This document shows, piece after piece, positions 25,834 to 32,799 of a DNA stretch of 34,357 nt (position 1 is its first letter; each line of letters begins with the position of its first letter). The position numbers were made by a program, and so were the translations under genes. The notes below the pieces were generated by a model that saw only the letters and a program-made list of their open reading frames with translations, did no database searches and was not told the origin of the DNA. This DNA is from Candidatus Indicimonas acetifermentans. GTDB taxonomy: Bacteria > Gemmatimonadota > Gemmatimonadetes > Palauibacterales > KS3-K002. The DNA lies in the NCBI GenBank assembly GCA_947581815.1, contig CANPVX010000008.1, forward strand, positions 1 to 34,357, written 5' to 3'.

Positions 25834-26940
25834 CTACAGGGGTAATGATTGGAGCTGCGCTTTAGGCAATTTAACCAGAGATCGGGCCCCGCCGCTCCCG
25901 ATCACCAAATCGTCCTCTATCCGAACTCCTCCCCAGCCATGAAAGTAGAGGCCGGGCTCCACAGTAACAACCATGTTCCGGCGCAGCCGCTCCTCGCTAC
26001 GAGTGTGGAGTCGCGGCCCTTCGTGCACTTCGAGTCCCAGTCCGTGCCCCGTGCTGTGCGGAAATTGACCTCCCAGGTCCCGTCGGGCCAGGACTTCTCG
26101 GGCGGCGGCATCGACCCGGCTCGCTGGGATTCCCTCCGCCAGAGCCGCCGCCGCAGCCTCTTGCGCCTCGAGAACCGCTTGGTAAACCTCGACCTGGCGC
26201 TGGCTCGGCGAGCCTAGCACGAAGGTGCGCGTGATGTCCGAACAGTACCCGTTCCAGCGCGCCCCGAAGTCTACGAGCAGCAGGTCTCCTTCGCTCAGCT
26301 TGTTTTCGCTGGCTTGCGCGTGGGGTAGCGCGGACCGGCTCCCCGCCGCGACGATCGTCTCGAACGCCGGGCCTTCCGCCCCCGCTCGAGCCATCCGATA
26401 GTCAAGCTCCGCCGCTATGTCCCGCTCCGAAACGCCGGGCCTCGCCATTTCGAGCGTTTCTTCCAGGGCTCGGCCCGCGATCGCCGCCGCCTCCTCGATC
26501 GCTGCTTGCTCGTCTTCGTCCTTCACGGCGCGCAACTCTTCCACAACATCGCTGGCCGACTCCCACTCGACCGAGCCCGCCCGTTCGCTCAGCTCCTTCC
26601 AATCCGAATACGAAAGGTGCGATCCCTCGAAGCCGACCTTCCCCCCAGCGTGGGCATCAGCGGCGCGCTTCGCCAGCTCACCCAACAACCCGTTCCGCAC
26701 GATAATGAGCTCGCACTCTCCTGCGGTGAGCTCTCTCGTCGCCCGCTCTTCGTAGCGAGCGTCGGTCGCGAAGATCGCTCGATCCCCGTCGAGCAGCAGC
26801 CCGGCGTTGGAACCGCTGAATCCGCTCAAGTAGCGAATGTTCGCGAGGTGAGTGATGAGCAGGCCGTCCAGGCCCAGGTGCGCCGCCCTGGCGCGTACGG
26901 CAGCGACGCGCCGTGCAAAGGCACCCGTGTAGCCAATCAT
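25834..26940 (-). CDS. Xaa-Pro aminopeptidase/dipeptidase (M24 family)
   Basis: This 368-residue cytoplasmic metallopeptidase removes the N-terminal residue before proline or cleaves Xaa-Pro dipeptides. The creatinase-like N-terminal domain (about 1-135, with [19 protein letters not shown]) precedes the pita-bread catalytic domain with all five metal ligands: D224 and D235 in [21 protein letters not shown]299 in [16 protein letters not shown]328 in VTVEPGLY and E342 in GGVRIEDD. The ATG at 26940 overlaps the aroQ stop by 4 bp (ATGA). Adjacent to efp, as in many genomes; both concern proline-containing peptides, though from opposite ends of protein life. Confidence 0.95.
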   Translation of the reverse strand: MIGYTGAFARRVAAVRARAAHLGLDGLLITHLANIRYLSGFSGSNAGLLLDGDRAIFATDARYEERATRELTAGECELIIVRNGLLGELAKRAADAHAGGKVGFEGSHLSYSDWKELSERAGSVEWESASDVVEELRAVKDEDEQAAIEEAAAIAGRALEETLEMARPGVSERDIAAELDYRMARAGAEGPAFETIVAAGSRSALPHAQASENKLSEGDLLLVDFGARWNGYCSDITRTFVLGSPSQRQVEVYQAVLEAQEAAAAALAEGIPASRVDAAAREVLARRDLGGQFPHSTGHGLGLEVHEGPRLHTRSEERLRRNMVVTVEPGLYFHGWGGVRIEDDLVIGSGGARSLVKLPKAQLQSLPL

Positions 26941-27395
26941 CGGCGGCGCAGGTAGCCGACCAACGCCCGAAGGGCCAAGACGTAGCTGTCGCCGCCGAAC
27001 CCCGTCACAAGGCCCACCGCCAGATCGGAGAGATAGGAGTGATGCCGGAAGGTTTCCCGGGCCTGAATGTTCGTGAGGTGAACTTCGACGAAAGGTATGC
27101 CGCCTGCCTTGAGCGCGTCGCGTATGGCGATGCTGGTGTGGGTGTAGGCAGCTGCGTTGACAAGAAGACCGCTAAACTCCGCGCTGGCCGCCTGAATCCA
27201 GTCAACCAGCTCGCCCTCGACGTTCGATTGAAAGGAAACGAGCTCGACCTGGAGTTCGCGGGCGAGCTCGATGAGGCGTTGATCGATCGCCTCGAGATCT
27301 TCTGCTCCATAGATGTCCGGCTCGCGCCGACCCAGGAGGTTGAGATTGGGGCCGTGCAAGACCCCGACGCTTACCGCTTGAGACTTCTCAGCCAC
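26937..27395 (-). CDS. aroQ: Type II 3-dehydroquinate dehydratase
   Basis: AroQ performs the third step of the shikimate pathway. The 152-residue product has all family motifs: [19 protein letters not shown] (with the catalytic Tyr loop), [33 protein letters not shown] and [14 protein letters not shown], followed by GVVTGFGG-like [11 protein letters not shown]. The N-terminus is about 10 residues longer than the minimum. The start is GTG at 27395, overlapping the TPR gene by 25 bp; no start codon lies between it and the conserved block. It overlaps the Xaa-Pro peptidase by 4 bp. The aroQ-pepP-efp-accB-accC order is a familiar bacterial arrangement. Confidence 0.96.
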   Translation of the reverse strand: MAEKSQAVSVGVLHGPNLNLLGRREPDIYGAEDLEAIDQRLIELARELQVELVSFQSNVEGELVDWIQAASAEFSGLLVNAAAYTHTSIAIRDALKAGGIPFVEVHLTNIQARETFRHHSYLSDLAVGLVTGFGGDSYVLALRALVGYLRRR

Positions 27396-29365
27396 TCCTG
27401 AAACTGAGCCATGTCTTCCGTGTCTCCGCCGGCGGCAGAGCTCGGCGAAGAGGCTGAAGCTTGATCGTGAGGGCCGGATTCCTCAGCGTCGCTCGCGCCG
27501 GAGCCGGAGTCGAAAATGAGAAGCTTTGTCAGGTAATCCTCGATCGTCTCCCCCCGCGTGTCAGGCTCTTCTGCCGTACCGCCAACACGCGAGTAATCCT
27601 CCGCGGGCGCTTCACTCACCTCGGCTACGTCCGCGCTAGCCACGTCATCTAGTATCGCGAGGGACTCTGCGACGGGACTCTCAACCGCGGCAGGTTCAGG
27701 CTGTGCTGCGGCCGGCTCTGCGATCGGGGACGTTACGGACCCAAAGACCTCATCAGGCGCGGCTTCGTCGGCCGGCGTGTCCAGCAGCATCCCCGCGGGC
27801 TCGCCGTCTTCCTGGTCTCCCGCTCGGCTGGCTGCCAGATCGAAGGAGCCGGCGAAGGGATCGACGTCGGAGAGCGCCGAGTCGGGCGCCGCCGTCGCGA
27901 ATTCGAACGCGGCGCTGCTTCGCTCACCGTCGTTGGTCGACTGTGCAAAATCAGTCATCGACGGCAGCGCCGCCTCAGCATCTTCGGATTCCGTCCCTAG
28001 AGCAGCCTGGATCGGCGGTGCTTCGGCCGCCGGAGGAGAGGGCTGCGCTTCGCTAAGGTCTGGAGCGATCGGCTCGACCGTTTCGGCAAACGGATCCTGA
28101 ACGGCTTCTAGCTCGAACTCGGGCGGCGTGCCGTCTTCAGCCGGGGTCTGCCGTTGAGCTTCGATCTCCGCCACTCGAGCCAGGAGCCCCTCATCGTTGG
28201 GGCGCATTTCGAGGAGCTGCCTGTACACGTCCAGCGCATCGTCGTAGAGACCCTGCTCGGCGTACAGTTCAGCCATGGTCTCGGTGACCATGCTATTGCC
28301 TTCCTCGTCATCCCCGCCAAGCTCAGATGATGTAGGCATCTCTTCGCCGGCTACCGCACTCAAGTCGAACGAGACATCATCGGAATCGAGGTCGCCGAAC
28401 AGTTCGCTGTCGGGCATTCCCTCGGCCTGCCCCGCCTCACCACCCAAGTAGCCGGGAGTCCAGGCGCCCATTTCGTCGAGATTGAAAGCTGCATCGCCCG
28501 AATCGGCCTCCTGGGTGTCCGCACCGGCGACCTCAGCCGCGAGCGGGTCCTCGGCCGCCTCGCCGTTCACACGGCCGACCTCGCCGAGGGTTGGCTCCGG
28601 TGTCGACGCTTCGGCAGGCTCAGCGACCTCGGCGTCGTCATCGAGCATGCGCTGCTCCCACGGCATCGCATCCGGTGCCTCGCTGCCAAAGGGTACCGCG
28701 ACCGCCTCGGCGTCCGTTGGACGCTCGCGGTCGTGGCTGAGCAGTCCTTCAACTGGGGCGATGGGTTCCTCGACGTTAGACTCGTCTGCTTCCGCTCCGG
28801 TCAGGGTCGACTCCCACGGCGTCTCCGCCTCGGGCTCGTCTGCGGCGACGGGCGCGGGAGGCGTCGAATCGGGCGTGTCCAGGCTGGCCGTGGGCTCCTC
28901 GTGAACCAGCGCCTCTTCCTCGGCGACCTCCTCGTCCACACCGCCCTCGAGAGCGGCTAGCGCCTGGTTGGCCTCTTCGCTACGCGAATCGATCAGAAGC
29001 ATGCGCTCGTACCAGGAGCGGGCGTCTTCGACGCGGCCGCCGCTCGTTGCGAGGTCTCCGAGCAACTTCAGTGCGATGAGGTTCTGGGGATCGAGCTCGA
29101 GCACTTTCGACAACTGCGTATGCGCGTCGGAGAGTCGTTCGCTGTCTAGATAGATGCGCCCGAGAACTATGTAGGCGCTGATGTAGTTCGGGTGATTCTT
29201 AAGGCCGTGCAGGATGAGTCCCTCGGCCTTGGAGTGGTCGCCAAGTTTACGATAACCGTCGGCCAGGTGGGCGAAAACGCGGCCCTTGGGATTGTCTCGC
29301 CAGCGCGCTTCTAGCTTATCTATTTCCCCGAGGATGTCCGACTGTGGATCGTTTTCCGGAGACAT
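27371..29365 (-). CDS. Large acidic tetratricopeptide-repeat protein
   Basis: I do not recognise a named family. The 664-residue product has TPR units at the N-terminus (about 12-140: [49 protein letters not shown]), a long Ala/Glu/Asp/Pro-rich linker (about 145-350), a second TPR patch near 365-415 ([31 protein letters not shown]), another low-complexity region and a conserved-looking C-terminus ([12 protein letters not shown], then [13 protein letters not shown]). There is no signal peptide, so it is probably a cytoplasmic scaffold. The ATG at 29365 has AAGGA 7 nt upstream and lies 53 bp downstream of the promoter; a frame back to 29425 would start inside that promoter. It heads the large cluster and overlaps aroQ by 25 bp. 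Confidence 0.85.
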   Translation of the reverse strand: MSPENDPQSDILGEIDKLEARWRDNPKGRVFAHLADGYRKLGDHSKAEGLILHGLKNHPNYISAYIVLGRIYLDSERLSDAHTQLSKVLELDPQNLIALKLLGDLATSGGRVEDARSWYERMLLIDSRSEEANQALAALEGGVDEEVAEEEALVHEEPTASLDTPDSTPPAPVAADEPEAETPWESTLTGAEADESNVEEPIAPVEGLLSHDRERPTDAEAVAVPFGSEAPDAMPWEQRMLDDDAEVAEPAEASTPEPTLGEVGRVNGEAAEDPLAAEVAGADTQEADSGDAAFNLDEMGAWTPGYLGGEAGQAEGMPDSELFGDLDSDDVSFDLSAVAGEEMPTSSELGGDDEEGNSMVTETMAELYAEQGLYDDALDVYRQLLEMRPNDEGLLARVAEIEAQRQTPAEDGTPPEFELEAVQDPFAETVEPIAPDLSEAQPSPPAAEAPPIQAALGTESEDAEAALPSMTDFAQSTNDGERSSAAFEFATAAPDSALSDVDPFAGSFDLAASRAGDQEDGEPAGMLLDTPADEAAPDEVFGSVTSPIAEPAAAQPEPAAVESPVAESLAILDDVASADVAEVSEAPAEDYSRVGGTAEEPDTRGETIEDYLTKLLIFDSGSGASDAEESGPHDQASASSPSSAAGGDTEDMAQFQEWLRSLKR

Positions 29366-29424
29366 CGATTTCCTTACTCCTGAGGGCGGATGTTGAGGCT
29401 TAGGCTGGCAGAGGGGGACTGGCA

Positions 29425-29454
29425 ATTATAGCTACAGCAAGGCGTTAGTGTCAA
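29425..29454 (-). promoter_or_regulatory. Consensus housekeeping promoter of the TPR-aroQ-acc-ftsK-lnt cluster
   Basis: On the minus strand, a perfect TTGACA (29449-29454) and a perfect TATAAT (29425-29430) are 18 bp apart. Transcription would begin near 29418, giving a leader of about 50 nt to the ATG at 29365. It rules out a TPR start at 29425. Confidence 0.85.
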
Positions 29455-29496
29455 CGGCCGACCGCCGAGGAGGGGCCCCTGTTGGGCAACGGTTCT

Positions 29497-29525
29497 GGAA
29501 CCCGAGCGGTGGCTTTTTGCGTATC
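29497..29525 (+). promoter_or_regulatory. Possible ECF-type promoter of the PpiD-like gene
   Basis: GGAAC (29497-29501) and CGTATC (29520-29525) are separated by 18 nt on the plus strand, resembling GGAAC/CGT envelope-stress promoters. No housekeeping -35/-10 pair was found for this gene. The spacing is 1-2 nt off common values, so this is tentative. Confidence 0.22.
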
Positions 29526-29593
29526 TAACGATAGATTCAGGGGTTCATTCAAGAACACGAAATGTACGTGCCGAAGAGGAGAATTCTGGCCAT

Positions 29594-31405
29594 ATGATGC
29601 GCGCAATGCGGGCAAACACGAAGTGGATCATGCTCATAGTGGTCCTGGCGTTCGCCGGGCTCATGGTTTTCCAGTGGGGCATGGACGTTTCTGGAGGGAG
29701 CAGCCCTGCAGCCATCGGCGAGGTCGGCCGTGTGAACGGCACGAAGATCTCGTATCAGGCTTGGACGCGCACGTACCGTAACCTGGCGGATCAAGCGCGT
29801 GCTCAGAAGGGGTCGGCTCTCAACGACCTCGAGCTCGATCTGATAGAGCAGCAAGCGTGGAGCCAGATGGTCAGCCAGATCTTGATCGAACAAGAGCTCA
29901 GACGCCGCCACATCACGGTGACCGACGAGGAGGTCCGCCTCGCCTTCCGCACCAGCCCGCCTGACTGGCTACGCGAGAACCAGCTTTTTCAAACCGACGG
30001 TCAGTTCGACTTTGACAAGTACCGGTCCTTCTTCTCGGGGCCGGCGACCGATCCCATGCTGCTGGCTCAAATCGAGGCTTATTATCGCGACGTCCTCCCA
30101 CGGGCCCGCCTGTTGGATCAGGTCTCCACGGGCATCTACGTCTCCGACTCAGAAGTCTGGTCCGTCTACAGAGAGAACACGGAGCAGGTTCGGATTCGCT
30201 ACCTCGCGATCGATCCCGAAAGAATAGTCGAGGACTCGGAAATCGGCGTAACCGAGGATGAGTTGCGGGTTTACTACCGAGCGCATCGAGAGGATTTCGA
30301 ACAGCCGGCGACGGCCGAGACTCGATTGGTCCAGATATTCCGCATGCCCGGAGCGGCGGACAGCGCTGCGGCGCTCGAGAAGGCCAACGACATTCGTGCC
30401 GAGATCATGGCAGGAGCGGACTTCGCCGAACAGGCCAACACCCACAGCAGCGACAGGGCGACGGGCCAAGCCGGCGGGGACCTGGGTTGGTTCGAGCGAG
30501 GAGACATGGCGGCGGAGTTCGAGGCTGCTGTCTTCGCGCTGGAGCCCGGTCAGATCTCCGAGCCTGTCCTGACCCGAAACGGGTATCACATCGCGAAGAT
30601 GACGGAGAGCGACGGCGAGCGACGGCGAGCCTCGCATATCCTCATCCCGATCGAGCTCGGAGGTATCGGCGAGAGCGAAATACTGGGCCGAGTCGACCGC
30701 CTCGAGCGGATCGGTTTGGTTCAAGGATTGGAAGCGGCGGCCGATTCCATTGGAATCGGCGTCACTCGGATCACTCTCGCCCAGGGTACGGATTTCGTTC
30801 CAGGGCTTGGCGTCTTCGGGCCCGTCCACGACTGGGCCTTTCACGACTCCACGCTCATCGGTGAATTGAGCCGCGTGTACGAGACGAACGATGCATTCTA
30901 CGTCTTCGAACTCGACGAGTTGTTGCCGGCAGGCATCATTCCCTTCGAGGATGCCGAGGCCGCCGTCCAGCGCCGCGTGATTCTAGAGAAGAAGACTGAG
31001 CGAGCGCGCGAGATCGCTGACGGTGCCGCCGCCCGGATACGCGGCGGGGCCGGTCTGTCGGAAGCGGCGGGCGAACTGGGCTTGGAGGTCGTGACGAGCG
31101 GCATCTTCTCGCGCGGCACTTTCGTTCGCGACATCGGCCAGACGAACGCCGTCGTCGGTTTAGCCTTCGGATTGGGGCTGAACGAGATCGGCGGCCCGAT
31201 AGAGGCCGGCCGCCGTCTCTACTTCGTCGAGGTCGTAGAACGTATCGATGCGGATCGCGAAGCTTTCGACCGCGACAGGGAGACGCTCCGGGCTAGGCTG
31301 GCCTTCCAGCGGCGCGAGGCGGCGCTGGAGCGCTGGTTGGAGGCATTGCACCAAGAAGCCGACATCATCGATAACAGACGAGAAGTCTTCCAGCCGCGGT
31401 CGTGA
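29594..31405 (+). CDS. PpiD/SurA-like periplasmic peptidylprolyl isomerase
   Basis: The 603-residue protein has a basic start, one membrane span (about 10-30, MLIVVLAFAGLMVFQWG) and a large periplasmic part: a SurA_N-like helical region (about 45-215, VNGTKISYQAWTRTY, LIEQELRRRHITVTDEEV), one clear parvulin-type domain (about 245-345, with GADFAEQANTHSSDRATGQAGGDLGWFERG and FALEPGQISEPVLTRNGYHIAKM), a degenerate second region (HILIPIEL onward) and a C-terminal helical part. This matches the PpiD fold: a membrane-anchored chaperone for exported proteins. AGGAG lies about 13 nt before the ATG, longer than ideal. It is the only large plus-strand gene, diverging from the TPR cluster and converging on the DUF4321-like gene with 21 bp between stops. 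Confidence 0.92.
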   Translation: MMRAMRANTKWIMLIVVLAFAGLMVFQWGMDVSGGSSPAAIGEVGRVNGTKISYQAWTRTYRNLADQARAQKGSALNDLELDLIEQQAWSQMVSQILIEQELRRRHITVTDEEVRLAFRTSPPDWLRENQLFQTDGQFDFDKYRSFFSGPATDPMLLAQIEAYYRDVLPRARLLDQVSTGIYVSDSEVWSVYRENTEQVRIRYLAIDPERIVEDSEIGVTEDELRVYYRAHREDFEQPATAETRLVQIFRMPGAADSAAALEKANDIRAEIMAGADFAEQANTHSSDRATGQAGGDLGWFERGDMAAEFEAAVFALEPGQISEPVLTRNGYHIAKMTESDGERRRASHILIPIELGGIGESEILGRVDRLERIGLVQGLEAAADSIGIGVTRITLAQGTDFVPGLGVFGPVHDWAFHDSTLIGELSRVYETNDAFYVFELDELLPAGIIPFEDAEAAVQRRVILEKKTERAREIADGAAARIRGGAGLSEAAGELGLEVVTSGIFSRGTFVRDIGQTNAVVGLAFGLGLNEIGGPIEAGRRLYFVEVVERIDADREAFDRDRETLRARLAFQRREAALERWLEALHQEADIIDNRREVFQPRS

Positions 31406-31426
31406 TACGCTGTGGCTCGGTCGCTC

Positions 31427-31723
31427 TCAGAGCATCAGCCGGGCCACGTAGGCCACCGCCAGCACGCCCGCTATACTGAATAGATTAACGTTGATCGCCA
31501 ATGGCCCGAGCGTCAGCGCTACGACCAGCAAGTCGACGCTGACGGGCCCGATGCTCGCCGACACGGAAGTGGTGAAGAACTCTCGGAAGGGACCTTCCGG
31601 TATGAAGAGCACCGAGAGTTTCGTGAGCAGGGCGCCCAACATGAAGCCCAGAGCCACAATCCCGACCACACGCCACGGCGAGCGCTCGAGCGGGCGCACG
31701 AGTAAACCTTCGCTACGGTTCAC
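31427..31723 (-). CDS. Small membrane protein, DUF4321-like
   Basis: The 98-residue product has an RSPWRVVGIVALGFMLGALL segment, a second hydrophobic stretch and a final SIAGVLAVAYVARLML span, so two to three membrane segments are expected. The pattern of an N-terminal span, a short periplasmic loop (FIPEGPFREFFTTSV), IGPVSVDLLVVALTLG and a terminal span resembles DUF4321, a family of unknown function; the match is from memory and should be verified. The ATG overlaps the polyprenyl synthase stop by 4 bp (ATGA), so the two are probably translated together. A role beside isoprenoid or quinone synthesis is possible but unproved. Confidence 0.72.
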   Translation of the reverse strand: MNRSEGLLVRPLERSPWRVVGIVALGFMLGALLTKLSVLFIPEGPFREFFTTSVSASIGPVSVDLLVVALTLGPLAINVNLFSIAGVLAVAYVARLML

Positions 31724-32706
31724 CTTCTCCGATCGACTGCATAGGCGACGGCTTCAGCCAGCGCTCTAGTGCCATCGCCTTCCGGAAGACTCTCGAGGGC
31801 GGCCAAGGCCTCGCCGGCAAAGGCCTCCGCTTTGCTGCGCGCGTAGTCGATGCCGCCGCTTACCTCCACCGCGTCGACCACGCGCATGATCGAGTGATCG
31901 TCGGGTTGCGGGTTACCGAACAATGCGTTCAGCGCAAGGCGTTGTTCATCGTTGAAGTCGTTGAGAGCCGCGATCAGCGGCAACGTCACTTTGTGTTCTC
32001 GCAGATCTTGCCCCGAAGTCTTACCAGTAACCTCCTCGGCCTCGGTGTAATCCAAGATGTCATCCGCGATCTGGAATGCCATCCCGAGGGCGAACCCATA
32101 AGCTCGGAGAGGCTCCCGATGGCTAGGGTCTCCGACCATCGTACCGAGCTCACAAGCTGCAGACATGAGGGATGCTGTCTTGGCTGCGATCAAGCGGTAG
32201 TAGTCTTTCTCGCTGAAATCGAGCGAATCGTGCGAGCTGAGTTGACGCATCTCCCCGACGGTCATTGCGTTTGCCGCCCGCGCCAGCACCTCGATCAAGT
32301 CGACGCGGTTGAGGGATGCCAATTCCATCACTGACCTCGAGTAAACGTAGTCGCCCATGATGATGGCGACCTGGTGGCTCCACACGGAGTTCACCGTGGG
32401 CATCCCCCGTCGCAGCGCGGAGTGGTCCACAGCGTCATCGTGAACCAGGGTGGCGAGGTGAACCGCCTCCACGACCGCCGCGATCGCTTCCGCATCTCCG
32501 CTCGGCTTGCCGCCGATCTCGTTCGAGAGAAGCACGAGCGTTGGGCGGAACAGCTTGCCGCGCATCAGCAGCAGGTAGTCGTTTACCTCATCTATCAGGT
32601 GGAAATCGCCGGCAACCATCTGGCTGAGACTGGCGCCGATCCGGTCGAGCCTCGCACGGACGGGCTCCTGGATGCGCGCTAGTTCAGGTGCGGCGGTTCG
32701 TAGCAT
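31720..32706 (-). CDS. Polyprenyl (trans long-chain) diphosphate synthase
   Basis: This enzyme condenses IPP onto allylic diphosphates to make the side chain of quinones. The 328-residue product has the first Asp-rich motif LVHDDAVDHSALRRG (DDAVD 90-94) and the second QIADDILDY (DDILD 215-219). The residues just before the first motif (HLATL) are small, which favours long products such as octa- or nonaprenyl. The IPP-binding block reads RGKLFRP (about 49-55), where the usual GGKRxRP has its first Arg replaced; similar variants occur elsewhere. I prefer the ATG at 32706; a TTG at 32715 adds three residues. A promoter lies 52 bp upstream. IspG in this window supplies the substrate pathway. Confidence 0.93.
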   Translation of the reverse strand: MLRTAAPELARIQEPVRARLDRIGASLSQMVAGDFHLIDEVNDYLLLMRGKLFRPTLVLLSNEIGGKPSGDAEAIAAVVEAVHLATLVHDDAVDHSALRRGMPTVNSVWSHQVAIIMGDYVYSRSVMELASLNRVDLIEVLARAANAMTVGEMRQLSSHDSLDFSEKDYYRLIAAKTASLMSAACELGTMVGDPSHREPLRAYGFALGMAFQIADDILDYTEAEEVTGKTSGQDLREHKVTLPLIAALNDFNDEQRLALNALFGNPQPDDHSIMRVVDAVEVSGGIDYARSKAEAFAGEALAALESLPEGDGTRALAEAVAYAVDRRR

Positions 32707-32757
32707 AGGTCGCAAATGGCGGTTCTGTAGGTGCTGGTCGATTCGATGTGCCGAGAC

Positions 32758-32786
32758 ACTTTAGCCGGGGCGAGGGATGGTGTCAA
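32758..32786 (-). promoter_or_regulatory. Housekeeping-type promoter of the polyprenyl diphosphate synthase
   Basis: On the minus strand, TTGACA (32781-32786) and TAAAGT (32758-32763) are exactly 17 bp apart. The -35 is perfect and the -10 matches four of six. The promoter lies inside an inverted repeat that also covers the end of the upstream TPR gene. Confidence 0.65.
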
Positions 32787-32799
32787 AGTCGCCCGGCTA
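32762..32799 (-). other. Long inverted repeat spanning the TPR stop and the polyprenyl synthase promoter
   Basis: TCGCCCGGCTA and its complement, with one extra G bulged, form an 11-bp stem around a 15-nt loop. The stem begins at the TAG of the TPR gene. No U-tract follows, so it resembles a stem-loop or operator more than an intrinsic terminator. Confidence 0.55.
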
